DNA of 64,000 nt. Origin: Xiphias gladius. Taxonomy: Eukaryota; Chordata; Actinopteri; Istiophoriformes; Xiphiidae. Where the stretch lies: NCBI RefSeq assembly GCF_016859285.1, contig NC_053420.1:6238501-6302500 (forward strand), read 5' to 3'. Positions 1 to 11,924 of this stretch are shown piece after piece. The notes beneath the pieces are model-generated. The model made no database searches and was not told where the DNA came from. It saw nothing but the letters and a program-made list of their open reading frames with translations. Position numbers and translations under genes: made by a program. Position 1 is the stretch's first letter. Each line of letters starts with the position of its first letter.

Positions 1-388
1 GTAGTTGTTTTTCATAAGTGTGCCGGATTTTTTTCTTTCAAATAATTCTTCGTACACTTTGGACACTCTCTTTAGTGGAGAGTCGACTAGCAAAATTATA
101 TAAAATAGATATAAATGATCAATTCATTTGACAGGTTTAATAATTGAAGTACTCATTTATTCACGTCTTTTTTTGGTAATAACATATTTAATACCTTCTG
201 TATGTCATAATAATTTTTTACATGTTTTATTTTAGTTCTTGTGATGCAAATGCAGTGATATAATTGTAAGAATGCTAAAACCATGCAGCAAATTAACAAT
301 AAAGCATTAAAAAAAAAAAAAAAGATTTTCTGTATGTATCTGTGTCACTTGGACCACAGGGCCAAATGGACATCCTGGGTGTGGTTAC

Positions 389-3300
389 CTGGGCCAGCTG
401 GTTGTGGCTGAGGTCCAGGTTGACCAGAGAGTAGAGCTTTGAGAGGCCGGTCAGTCGGTCCAGCTGGTTGCCAGCCAGGCTAAGGGTTTTTATGTTGCCC
501 AGACGGGTGTGAGCAGCCTCAAGGACCCGCAGGCTGTTATAGGACAGATCCACGTGGACCAGGTTGTACAGGTGCTGCAACCACAAAACAACTAGTTCTG
601 TACTGTTAATGACAGACAGCCTATCTGTAGGAGTGTCTTTATTTTAACTGCAGGAGCAGCTGCGTGTTGGAGCCGCTGAGCGCAAGTTTGAGTGCAGCAG
701 GGTAACACTAACCGCCATGTTATAACTAGTTTGGTCAGTTGCACCTAACTGAACAAGGTTAACTATAATATAACGTTGTCAAAGAAACATGTTTCATCCA
801 GTGCATCATTCAGATAATATAGGAGAGAAAGACAATAACAACTAATGACGGAAGACAGGAGACCAAGAATTGACTGTTGCCATGATGTGATAACATGTGA
901 TAAGTGTGTTTGTCTGATGTCATCTCATTAACATTTTAACAACAATTTTTTGATCGGTTCTGTGGTACTTTAATGTTTTTTTGTTTTTTTCTTACTAAAG
1001 GTAAGGATGGTTGTATCACTCATAAATATGCTCTTAAATAATAACATCACTAAAGTCTCTGAAAATCTCCCGTCTTGGCAAAAACATTCTACTGAAGTCG
1101 ACACCTGATCCCATCTCAAGTGAATTGTTTTTTTTTTTTGTTTTTTTTAAATTGTCTGATCTCACCAGCAGTTACCAAATATTCTCTGGTTGCAGCTTCT
1201 CCAATGAGAAGATTTTCTACTTTCTTCCTTTTTATATCATCATAACCTGGTCTGTCAAAACAAGACGTCTGAAGATGTCACCTTGGACATTGTGGGCATT
1301 TTTCGCTATTTTCTAACATTTAACACATCAGGTGATTCGTTGATTAATCTAGAAGACAAGTATAAAATTAATCAACGATTAAAAATAATCAGGATTTGCA
1401 GCCCTATAGATGAGACTGACTGCGATGAGGGACAACTGCGTTTTAAAGCTGATGTGTTCTTCATCATGCTGCCACATACCTGGAGGTTTTCCACTGAGGA
1501 CAGCTGATTGTAACTCAGATCCAGAAACTCCACTTTACGAATCAGTTTCTGCAACACAGAAAAATTCAGCGTCAGAGCACAGAAACTGCTAGATGGAGCG
1601 TAAACTTTTCTTTATTCCTTTATTCGCATACCCGGCCGTTTGTAGCCCAGTGTAAAGGCAGACTGGGTGATATGAAGGACAGTGTGCCCTGAACTCCTGA
1701 TACAAAAGCTAGCTGACCAATCAGCGCAGGCAGAGGAGCCGGCAAAGGTTTGTACTGAGTATTTTTATTGACCATCATGTATCTTTAATTGAACACAAAC
1801 AAATGTAAAATCATCTGGAAGTCAAGATATGAACTCCAAAAACTCCAAATCTGTTTCATTTAACAAGCTGAGTTGTAGTTGACTTGTCAAATTATGCAAG
1901 TTACAGAAAAAGGCTTTACAAAGATGTTTAACATTGCATCATTATTTCTGTCCATTTTTACACAGATTTTCCCGGCTTGGAAAACTTATTATTGTGCATT
2001 TTCAACTGAACAGAGCAGTGATTCAAATCCTTTCTGGAAATCATCAAAATCAGATAAATTTTCCCCCCTTTGCCTTGTCTTGATTGTTTTTATTTTTTTG
2101 TTTTATCTAGACAGGTGATGGGTTGAAATCTGTGGGTTGGAGGGCTCGTATGATTCCTCTCACTCCAGAGATTTACTTTCCTTGTTATATTGTTGCACCA
2201 AACATAGACAAAAATCAAAACAAATATGTATTATTCAAAAAAAATTTTTTTTTTGACATATGACATCTGAGATAATGTGTGGAATGGACAGACTGACTAG
2301 AGTCTAGTATTTCCTCTTTGAGGAAAAAAATGAAACACCTGTGCTGACTTTTAAACACTTTTTTGAATCAACTCTGGGTGAATGTTGTCTGTGTTAAGGT
2401 TATGGTGGGTGTGTGTGCCTCACCACTGAGCTGTCGATGGTGCTGATGCAGTTGTGGCTCATGTCCAGCGTGGTCAGGTTTCTCCACACAGGGATAACGG
2501 CGGTGACGGGACAGCCAGACTCCACCCCCTCGGGCTCCCACTGTGAGAACTCGCTCGCCTCCGGTACCAGGATCGACTGGAGGACGCCGTAAACATCACC
2601 ATGCACACATCAGTATGCAACTAACAATATACTTCATAAAAATGTGTACTATAATATTTAATCTCAGCTTTACCATCATTGTTTCCGTGGAGCGGTGGAT
2701 ACTCATAGTCGCCAGACTCGACCTCAGAGACGACAAACCTTGAATTCGCTGTGAGCTGCACTCAGTGATCTGAAGACAAAGAGAGACAGAAGTTAAGTTT
2801 CTGTCCAAATTTTGGCAGGTCTTTAGGGTTTTTCTGAAAAGTAAACATCTCCATCAGTGTGTTCTCATCCACTACTGTTAAATAAATATACTCAAGAAAA
2901 AATGTTTACATAAGTAACTGAGCACCAATATCTCTGATACATCATGTTATTTCATTGCTGCTGATCACCTTAGCTGGTGATTGTGTTACTATGATGACAT
3001 GAATTTGTCTCGTCTGATAGTGTTTTTAATCAACCACTATGCAGTTAGAGAAGGAGTCTGTGGCCAGACTTGAACCGGGACCAGTCCGGTTAAGTAGTAG
3101 GTTATGTGTTCTGGATGAATGGGGCACCTTACTTCCCCCGCTCCCTTTGGTCTTTTTTTTTTTTTTTTTTTGCTCTCTAATGATGAGGCACAGCTGCTCA
3201 GCTGCAACAACATCAATGTTTATTGATTAAAGTCTGAAAAGATTAAAGTCCGTTTCCACCAGCCTATCCCATGTTCTCTTTATCAATTCACAGGATTCCC

Positions 3301-6300
3301 CACCTCAGCCACAGGGAAAACATTTTATGTTATCATCACAATGAAACAAGTCAAACAACTCTTCTACACTATGCCACATGTACGTTTTCACCTATCAAGC
3401 TTCCATCTGGGAGCATGAGAGTCCAAAATGGCAAAGTTATCATATTAGCTATATTGCACCAACCAATTTAACGTAACCCTGACTTGTGTCATGAGAACCA
3501 ATGCTAGCACAGATTTCCTCTTCATATCCATCAACAAATGAAATTAGCCACAACCAACAGCAGCCACTGGAGGACCCACAAGTATTCATGACGTTTCAAA
3601 GCTTCCAGCACTGTTTTGCAAATATGGGCAAATTAATGAACCAGGGCGTTAAACGGGGACAATCGCCTGGAATAAATTGATAAAATGTGGGACGAACTGG
3701 TGTTCGTTAGCCGACATCAAACATGAGGTTTGTTGAGGACAAAGAGACAGACGGTTACCTCTATCTGCAGCAATGATTTGAAAACAGACAGGTCGAAGGG
3801 GAGACTGCTCTCCTGGATGTTGCTGGTTCCTACTGGACCTCTGGTACCAGAGATCTGACCAACAGAGACAAAACCAGTGAGGAAATCTACCACCTTTGCT
3901 GCTACAAGACAAGTCAGTAAAAAACAGAAAGTGTACGATGTGGATTTGAGTTAAATTGAAAGGTGTGTAACCTTGAGGTATCGCAGCCTGCAGGTGAAGT
4001 CGAGGATGTGTCCGAGGTCGGTTTTTGCATCTCCGTTACAGCAGGTCGGTTTGGCCAGACGGAGCTGCTGGGAGACGGAGTAAAGCTGCAGAGGACTCAG
4101 AGAAAACACCTCGCCAGCCTGCAGCAACTGCTCACCTACACCGCACAAACAAACAAAAAAAAAAACAGTCCAATACAGCTAATTTTGCAAGATTTCATCT
4201 GGACAATTTAAATTTTTGTGGGGTAGTCAGTTCACTTTAAACAGCTGTTGTTTCTACAAACCCAGATGGTGACAATACATGCATCTTTCAGCGATGTTTT
4301 TCATCTAGTAGTCAAGTTATAGTTGTATAAACATTAACTATAGGTGACCAAGGAGAGATTAAACTTCAACAGGAAACTCCATCAATGCAGCTCAGAGTAA
4401 CACGATTCAGCTGCAACAGATCATAAGCTATTAAAAATGGTATTTAAATATTTTGTGGTTCTACGCAAACAAAAAAAAAAAGTGCAGAGTCTAATATGGA
4501 GAAATGTATTAGATTTAACTGCAGTTTCTACACCCACAGGATGTGAGGAGGTAGAGCGGGTCGATCCCCACCTCCTCCAGTCAGCATGTTGAAGTGTCTT
4601 TGGGCAAGATACTGAACTGGCTGTGCCATCAGTGTGTGTGAGTGTGTGTGAAGGGGCGGATGTGGCATGAAGTGAATTTGAGTGGTCAATAAAACTAGAA
4701 AAGCGCTATATAAGTGCAGTCCATTTACCAATTAATATGTATGGTCCCTGATACCACTGCACTTTACCGCTAAACTGAACAACAGTTAGTGTTTCGTAGC
4801 AGTAAGAGCCACAGGCAGGAGAGCCATCCACCACTCCACTGAAGGAGTCTCATTAATTGTTAACAGTTCTCGAAACACTAGATAAGAGAAAACAGGTCAA
4901 AGGAAGCTAACCTTTATGGAACAACTCCTCAGCCAGTGCTGCTGTGATGCCATTGATTTCCTGAAAGAAATAGACAGTCTTTTAAAATCTGGATCCAAAA
5001 TCAAAATAACGAACAGTTAAGCTTGTAGACTCAATTAAATCATCTTATTTCTTAACTGCTCAACAAACAGCTGATAATGGTTTCAACTCTTTACCGATGC
5101 TGCCTTTCTTCACAAATGTTATTCAACACACTGTTTTTGGAGATAACTTCATCCAAGATTAACAAGTCAAACCTCTGACTGTGTTTGGAAAAAAACAAAA
5201 AACAAACAAAAAAAAAAAAACAGAACAAGTTAGATGGTTGAGAATTAACAGGATTATTTAGTTGGATAACATAATGTTACCCTGGATTGGTTGAACTACA
5301 TTTAAAGAGCAGGGTATAGAGAAACACCTGCAGAGGCCTGAACCTCACTTCAATCGTTTTCTCCGAAGCTACATTATAGTTATATGGTAATACAACATTT
5401 ATGCAGCTTGATAATAAACAACAACATAACAGTTTTTGTCATCATTCGGATCTTGTTCGTCTGTGACTGTCACGTGTTGACCATCTCACGTCACATGAGA
5501 AGCTCTGCAGGACTCAGAAAACACTGATCTGTTGTTGCTCTGTCTTCATCATGTGATCAGGCCGTTACAGCAGCAAATGAATGCCCATGGCTTTGGAATC
5601 ACATGTTCAACTGTCACGTCTGGCTGCAATGTCTGCACGCCTACACACTTTGGCCATGTCGTGTACTAGCTGGCTGCAGTATCCGAGCATATACTCAAGC
5701 ATATTCCATTATGACCGGCAGGCTGAGTACAGTTGTAGCACTAAAAGGATGAGGTACCGAAACAGTTTGCATTACATGTTCCCAGGTTGTATGTAATAAC
5801 AGCCTCAGGTGTACTCACATAGAGGTGGAAATGTAGGAAACAGGCGAGTGGAGTGGGCGTGGCCTGAGGGAACTGCTGCAGTAGCGTCTGCAGGTAGAGC
5901 TCCAGCTCCTTCTGCCGCCGCTCCACCAGACTCTTCGAGTTCTTTCCCAAAATCTTCTTAGGAGGAAGTAGCCGTCTGTCAACCTTCTTTTCTGCAGTCA
6001 GCTGGAGGGAAACACTCATCAGGATAAAACTAGCAATGAACTCCATAATAAAAGAATCGTCATTTAGGTAACCGTTGCATTCTGACAAAACAAGACACCT
6101 GGGGCTCTGGGAAATTGTGATGGGCGTCACCATTGTAAAGATTTATTGATTAATCAAAAAATAAAATGGACTAATTTATTGAATCCAAAAATAATCATTA
6201 GTTGTGGAGCTAGTCTGGTTTGTTCTCTCTCCATTTCTGTCTTTGGGCAGTATGAAACACCTGCTTTCTGTTCTGTTTCAGCTTTGAACTCAAGACTCTT

Positions 6301-8829
6301 AGTTTTTTTAAAAAGGGCCATAATTCATTTCTGTGTTTTAGCGTATTAAATACAAATCATAGCTACTGTACAGAGAGCAGATTGATCAGTCCACATTCAG
6401 TAAACATTTTCTTTTGGTCTAAATTATTCAACAACATACTCCAGCAACGAGTGTGGCGCATTATCGATGTAGTGCATTATGCTGTTAATGTATAGAGATG
6501 TACAATATACAATATTATCAGTGACTAAGATATTATCCTCTGATAAATGAAAAAAATTAATTATTAACTATTGTTCCGATAACAGACTTTGAGCCGATAA
6601 TTATGTCCAGTAACGAGAGCCTTTTCTTTCAGCAGCTGTGGGGTTGAATTAACACAACGATAAAGAATACATTTCTCTATGAATGTTTAGTTCTCTGCAG
6701 CATAAAAACTAGACAAGTGAAAGTGCTCAAGCTTGAGTCTCTTACCTTCTCGTGGAGGTCATGGAAGTCACTGTAGCGGTGCTTCACAGTCCATCTGTGC
6801 TCTCCATCCATCACCTCGATGATGTAGACCTGAGACACCGCAGCAGGACACTCAGTGATTACAATCTGAATTAATTAAAAACTGCTGCGATCCAACTGGT
6901 TTCTGAGCTGCAATGGATGCTCTAATAATTAGATGGTGAAAGGTCAAGGAACACCAAAGGCCATCTTTGAGCAAAGGTTTTAAGCACTTTAGATGTTTAG
7001 ATTTTTATCCATCACACAACGGGGAGGCCTTTGATCAGTCCCAAATTCATTCTGCAGCAGGACAACAAGCCTAAACACAGAGCCAGAGTCATAAAGAACT
7101 ATCTTCAGGGACAAGAAGAACAAGGAGTCCTGCAACAGATGGTCTGGCCCCCACAGAGCCCTGATCGCAGCATCATGGTTTCAGTCTGGGATCACATGCA
7201 CAGACAGAAGACACTGAGACAGACTAAATCCACAGAATAACTGTGGCAGGTTCTCAAAGATTCTTGGAACAACCCACCTAACAAGTACCTTGAAAAACTG
7301 TGTGCAGGTGTACCGAGGAGAACCGGTGCTGTTTCAAAGGGAAATGGTGGTCTTTTTACTGCACTTTGTATTAAGTTAATTGATACATAAAAACTTTTAA
7401 TGGCATTATTTTAGAAAGCATTCTCACTTTTATTGCTTAAAACACAGTGCACAGTACTGCAGTTATAAAATTTCCAGTGGACCATGTTAGTGCAACTATC
7501 ATTTACTTAAAATTGATTTAAATAGCAATATTCTTCCCATGATTGAATATAAAGTCAGTGCAGAGACACAGGTAGATGCAAATTTCCCCTGGGTGGTATG
7601 AACTTTGGCAAAGAAATGAAATTGGTTGGAAAATACGAGAGTTGGATTTGTTGGTGAGTTCTGAGATCAGCAGCACATAAACACAGTCAATTCACATGTT
7701 ACTAGCTAGCTATAGTTAACGAAGTCGGTACATCAGCTGTTCGGGGCAAATAGATAGACCGCAAAAACATCTTGCTGCACGAATTTGCTCAAAACAACAA
7801 GAGACTAAAGTTTGCTTTGTCTTCAGTCTGAACACGTCTTTAGGCTCTTTTGCGGTCCGTAGCTAGACAGACTTCAGATGCAGCGGTAATGATTGTGTTG
7901 ATGCAAATAACAACCACCCCAGCAAAGTAAGAGGAACTGGATGGTTGCCACCACTGAATACATTTTCCAATGGGTGTGGTCCGACACAAAACTAATTGAT
8001 AACTAAAAACTATTCATGGCGTAATTTTTGAAAGCATTTTCACTTCAGTTCAGCTCATAATTGTGACTTAAGACCCTCATTACTTTATCCTTTTCAACTT
8101 AGAAAGTGAACGTTTGATTTAATTATGTCATTATTTCTACTCCTCTCATCATTAACGTAGAAGGGCAGACTTTTTACTTATAATATCCTCGATATTTTTC
8201 ATTGCAAACCCAACAGTTTTTTTTCTTTTCTCGGCGGAAAATTGTTTCCGAGAGACTTAGTTTAACTTATGGCCAGAAAATTAGCAGGGCTGTACGACTC
8301 TGCTTCTAGTGAACACTCATGATTTTTATCATGCCGTGTCGGTGGCTGCTGTCTGTCAAACCTGCCCGTACAGAGCGTTGCACCACACAGACAACACATC
8401 AAATATAATCCCTAAGAGAGAGCAAGTAAAAGCTGCAGTGGTCTGCGAGGTCTGTGAACCTCAGAGGAAACGAAAGAACACTCTTGAGACTGTCTGAATG
8501 TTAGCATGGCAGTTAGCTGTTAGCTTGTCAGTCCTGTCGTTCTCTTTAGTCCAGCCTCGGGAGGGTAAAGACATGAGGGCTGACGCAAAAAAAAAAGAAA
8601 AAAGAAAAGAAGAAGTACAATAAATGAACAATGTGTGTATTTATTGTTAGGGTACCTTCTTGGACATTAACTCGCTGTCACTTTGACAGACCTGAGGCTA
8701 GGCTAGCTACAAGCTAAGCTAACTGACGTTGAGACGGACGTAGCTTACCGTGTAGTTTTCCACCAGCTCCGACCCGACAACACACACTTTTCTCTCCGAC
8801 ATCTCCTCTGGAAAAGGGGCGGACTCCAT
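389..8829 (-). CDS. nisch: Nischarin (imidazoline receptor-binding protein), N-terminal 387 residues, 3' end outside window
   Basis: Nischarin is a cytosolic and endosomal scaffold whose PX domain binds PI3P and which restrains Rac/PAK/LIMK-driven migration through integrin alpha5 (family knowledge). Coding exons in transcript order: 8749-8829, 6746-6829, 5819-6001, 4912-4960, 3972-4135, 3759-3854, 2674-2769, 2424-2576, 1480-1548, 389-574. All have GT donors and AG acceptors, and together they give 1161 bases with no stop. The PX domain spans about residues 18-120: RYSDF with the lipid-contacting Arg at about 45, then LLPPKK at 66-71 and the [11 protein letters not shown] helix. The nischarin-specific linker [16 protein letters not shown] lies in exon 5, and leucine-rich repeats ([22 protein letters not shown]) run from about 280 to 387. 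The start chosen gives [10 protein letters not shown]; a second in-frame ATG ten codons on is also possible. The rest of the LRR, coiled coil and C-terminal half are off the left edge. Identification is firm from continuous similarity to mammalian NISCH. Confidence 0.96.
4535..4736 (-). repeat. Fish interspersed repeat ('...cgctatataagtgcagtccatttacc' type) in nisch intron 4
   Basis: Read on the minus strand this begins with ggtaaatggactgcactta, then a tatagcgcttttctag stretch, and continues into a sequence mentioning a fixed order: a GTGTGTG patch, then 'tgtctttgggcaagatactg' on the plus strand. This combination is a very common dispersed repeat in spiny-rayed fish genomes. I cannot assign it to a named superfamily from memory. 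No open reading frame is present. Confidence 0.55.
7031..7470 (+). pseudogene. Decayed Tc1/mariner transposase, C-terminal part, with 3' element end
   Basis: Plus-strand translation gives [20 protein letters not shown] and then [16 protein letters not shown], which match the second and third catalytic blocks of Tc1-like transposases (QQDNDPKH... and WPAQSPDLNPIE...). The catalytic Asp of QQDN is present. The Asn-Pro-Ile-Glu after SPD is degraded, and a stop at 7238-7240 interrupts the frame before a recognisable '[11 protein letters not shown]' tail. The sequence downstream to about 7465 (a 'taatggcattattttagaaagcattctcac' type of stretch ending at cacagtactg) matches the non-coding 3' end of fish Tc1 elements. 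The element sits in nisch intron 1, opposite to the gene. It is inactive. Confidence 0.8.
7985..8050 (+). repeat. Second partial copy of the Tc1 3' end
   Basis: The stretch attgataactaaaaactatt followed by catggcgtaatttttgaaagcattttcact repeats, with mismatches, the sequence at about 7379-7430. It lacks any transposase remnant. It is either a second truncated insertion or a local duplication of the first element's end. Confidence 0.5.
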
Positions 8830-9000
8830 CTTGAGATCGGGGCGAACAAATATGATCTGTTATTAAGTTTAAAAAAAAAAAAAAAGTCTAATTCAAACGG
8901 GTTTAGAGGATGTGCAGCGTTTGCCTTCACTTAGCCGCCTCCCGACGCCATGTTTGTTGTGATGCTCTAAGAAGCAGCTGACTTAATTTAAAAAAAACAA
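8830..9000 (-). promoter_or_regulatory. nisch 5' flank: short upstream ORF and YY1-like motif
   Basis: Immediately upstream of the nisch start, the minus strand carries ATGGCGTCGGGAGGCGGC followed by TAA (8931-8951), a six-residue upstream ORF if transcribed. The bases around its ATG (aaacatggcgtc, 8944-8955) resemble a YY1 site, which is frequent at vertebrate housekeeping promoters. No TATA box is obvious. The transcription start cannot be fixed from sequence. Confidence 0.4.
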
Positions 9001-9479
9001 AACTTTATTTACATTTGCACAGTGACAATCACTTCAGTTCCGTGTTAAACCTTTATCAAGCATAAGAAAATTGCACGAGTAGTCAGACTACGTAATTAGT
9101 TTACTCGTACAATACAGGCCAAATGAAACGGAAAGAAAGATTAAAACTACAGAAATTCGACCATCTTTTAAAATATTTATTTACTAACAGCAGCTGGGTA
9201 ACAACGGTGACAGTGGTAAACAGATGTGACAGATGTAAAAGATATGACATGAGGTCATAGACTTGATCCATCCATTTATGAGACAGCCATCTGAAAGCAG
9301 TACAATGTATTTATGTGGAGAATTTTGTGAAGAAAAAAATGAGAAGCATCATACGAGATGTAACTTTTCTTTCTTTTCTTTTTTTCTTACTTTAATGTGG
9401 AACTGAATTAGCATAAAATGTGGTTAGCTGGTGATATATTCTGTGTCACTAATGAATCAAAAATAAGTTTCATTTAGGG

Positions 9480-10235
9480 CTTTGCATCGGATTGCACCGA
9501 CTCGGCTGCAATGCAATTACGAGACGGGGACATTTCATACGTTTTGAAGGCAACGGAATCGACGAAGACGTTTATTGTCTTTGTATTTTTTACAAGTGGG
9601 AATTTTTTTCTCACACTCGTAAGAAGAAATTGTGGACGCGTTTGCCGAGAACCATGGCATCGCGACTAGAGACTTTTAAAAAATAAGGCGGCTGTGAAAA
9701 CACATACGCTTCGGACCGTATGTCTGGTGTTTTAATGCATTTATGTATTACTCCGTTCTTACCGACTGTGCTCGAACCGTACTCTTACCAGACGCGCTTG
9801 TTTTTCAACGCTCGGGTTGTTCCCCTGCTTCGGCCGGTCTCGCGTCCCTCCGTCTGCTCTGAGCCGGACCGTGTAACATTTGCCACGGCCACGCGGGGGC
9901 GCTAGTGCGGCGGCGAACTTCGAACACTCGCTATGGCCTGTCGTGGTCGATCATTTATCGGGAAGAAATGAATTAAAATACGCTCGAACCAGACCGAACT
10001 GAATGGGGGGGGGTAGTTGTGCTGGTGGCGGCCGCAGGGATAAGTGCTGGTCTTCGAGAGGGGGGAGGCTTTTTGTCGTGTGATTTAGGCGACGCTAAAG
10101 ATGAAGTTGATGTTTTTATTGCTCGTCCATTCGTTTGTTTTAACGCCTGCGTGGTCTTCGCGAAATGGCCTGCACGTCCCGACTCCATCCGTCTGGGGGA
10201 CTACAAAACGAGGCCGGGAGTCGACGGCCAGGCGG
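9480..10235. promoter_or_regulatory. CpG-rich block between nisch and the CCER1-like gene
   Basis: CG dinucleotides are far denser here than in the surrounding AT-rich DNA, for example around 9830-9960 and 10020-10240. The block lies between divergent genes (nisch minus, CCER1-like plus). A CpG island acting as promoter is the natural reading, but no open frame or splice pattern supports an exon. The functional call is inference. Confidence 0.35.
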
Positions 10236-10239
10236 CTCC

Positions 10240-10830
10240 GCGGGGCTGCATTCGGGCACGACAGTGTTTTGGGGCTACGTGCTAACAAGCTCACAGTAAT
10301 AACAGCGCAAACGCGCTGACGTTTAGCGGGTATAATGTTTATACCAGCTTATTCAGCACGCTAGCTTGCTAACGTTTACTAGTTAGCACTAAACACGAAG
10401 TCAAACTGAGGTTGAGGGGGGGGGGGGGGGTGTCATCAGTGTCGCAGGTATTTGGTCATAAAAAAAAAAAAGTCAAAGTATTGCACACGCTCTAATTTTG
10501 ACCTGATGATGGCACCAGATGCATAGCCAAGGGGTCGCCAGAGCTATTAAAATTTATGGCGAGGGCAACACGAATGTCATTGAAAAGGTTTTCACTCTGA
10601 TCCATCGAATAGTTGAGATGTTTCGCTAAAATCACAAATGTCGACGTCGGAGTGGAGACAGAGGAAAAGTGAGGGGGTCGTACAAAAAAAAAAAAAAAAG
10701 TCAGGTGTAGTTTCTCCGGACCATGAATTCCTGTGAAGGATTTCACATGAATCCGTCCAGTGTGTTGTTGAGATATGTCGGTCTGGACCCAAGTGGTTGA
10801 CCGACTGACAAGCGCAGCTAAATAACATGA
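10240..10830 (+). repeat. Dispersed fish repeat, family A, copy 1
   Basis: Contains, in order, a gcattcgggcacgacagtg-like start, a 'gctaac' rich part (tagcttgctaacgtttacta, agttagcactaaacac), a gtatttggtcataaa block, a tttgacctgatgatggc block, and a tail with ttgttgagatatgtcggtct then ggacccaagtggttgaccga. The same order occurs at 38940-39450 and 42430-43000, and the tail recurs inverted at 58035-58260. A 16-base G run (about 10411-10430) and an A run (10685-10700) interrupt it. No reading frame; the superfamily is unknown to me. Confidence 0.7.
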
Positions 10831-11093
10831 ATTGTGTGGGAACCTTGTTTGCGCCGAATTGTAAAGTTTGGGACCGACGACGACAGAAGTTCTTTGTTTG
10901 CAAAGTAATGTTTTACATAAGAAAACTGGGCTGTTTTCAGAGGAAAAAAGTTCCACCTCCGCAATGGTTCGTTAAACTAAGGCGGGCTGGGTGCTCGTTT
11001 GGACATGACACAACAACTAACCAACAACTGTCACTGCTGTACTGCAGTAACTACTACAGTATTTCTGCTCAGTGCTGGTGGTTGTTGCAGTAC

Positions 11094-11134
11094 TGTGTGT
11101 GTGCGTGTGTTTGTGTGTGTGTGTGTGTGTGTTG
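11094..11134 (+). repeat. (GT)n microsatellite
   Basis: Interrupted GT dinucleotide tract followed by a short G run. It lies upstream of the CCER1-like gene. Confidence 0.85.
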
Positions 11135-11924
11135 GTGGGGGGGTGCAGTAACAGCAGCAGCTGTGGATCAGATTTCAGCTGCTAAAACTGAAGCGGAGCG
11201 AACCATCCTGCTGCAGGGAGCAGCTTTCTGCTTACAACAACCACGGCACCCAACCTGAGGCTCCTGCAGGCCGACATGTATGTTAAAATAGCTTGTACTC
11301 ATATGGAGAAGTAATGTTTTATAGAAATCTGTCATATCACATTGTTATTAATAGGTAGTGGACAAACCTGCAAACACTAACCCCCCCCCTACCATTGTGG
11401 TAAACCTGTGAGTGGATCCTTCCAGCTCTTTATTCAGGCTGTGAGGGGAAGGCAGAGCCACAGTCAGTGCTGGTGAGTGCTGAGTACACTACAGTCACTG
11501 GCCAAAAACTGAGGAAAAAAAAAAAATAAGAGCTTTTTATCAGCTAGAAAACGCTCAACACCCCTCAGCAGCTCACTTCAGTTCACCAATCAGAGCTGTA
11601 AGGAGCCGATTTGACTTTCAGAGAGGTGAAGAAGAGTGATTAGAGAAACAGAGGAGGGCGTGACAGGGAGCCAGCCGGGCAGGCAAGCTGCTGCTGCAAG
11701 GGGAGGAAGAGCAGGCTATGCACCAGCCAAAGCCAGAGGTCAAGAAAAAAAGCGAAAGAATAGTCAAAAGGTAGACTCCGGGTGACAGGGAGGTCATTTG
11801 CGATCTGAGCCAGAAAAAACAGAAACCAGACTCTCTTTGTTGTTGTGTGGGCAACCGTGCGGAGAGGAGGATGTGAAGGAGAGCAGCAGGGAGGAAGGGA
11901 GGCGACGGCAAGAAAGACAAGAAA
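11135..11924 (+). other. Upstream / probable 5' UTR region of the CCER1-like gene
   Basis: No conserved exon is visible. The stretch from about 11640 to 11924 is purine-rich (gag/gga/aga) and leads without an in-frame start into the ATG at 11925. It is probably 5' untranslated sequence. The start's context (gaaaatg, A at -3) is acceptable. Confidence 0.35.

Larger units (their letters stand above)
1..8748. other. Introns of nisch
   Basis: The non-coding parts between the ten nisch exons. Intron 1 (6830-8748) holds the Tc1 relic and is the longest. Intron 4 (4136-4911) holds a fish interspersed repeat at about 4535-4735. Intron 2 (6002-6745) is AT-rich, with short stretches resembling the 'cgattaatcg' type of fish repeat near 6140-6190. 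Intron 9 (575-1479) holds a 12-bp perfect inverted repeat at 1337-1348 and 1367-1378. Intron 7 (2577-2673), between exons 8 and 7 as read on the plus strand, is under 100 bases. Bases 1-388 are intron beyond the last visible exon. I see no further exon in any of them. Confidence 0.7.

Noticed and set aside
1337..1378. 12-bp perfect inverted repeat in nisch intron 9
   Set aside because: AT-rich and short; may be a chance hairpin or a remnant of a 'gattaatc' type repeat. No further support.
3045..3130. tRNA-like 'acttgaaccgggaccagtcc' stretch
   Set aside because: Resembles a tRNA-derived repeat fragment, but no acceptor, D and anticodon arms can be folded; too short to call.
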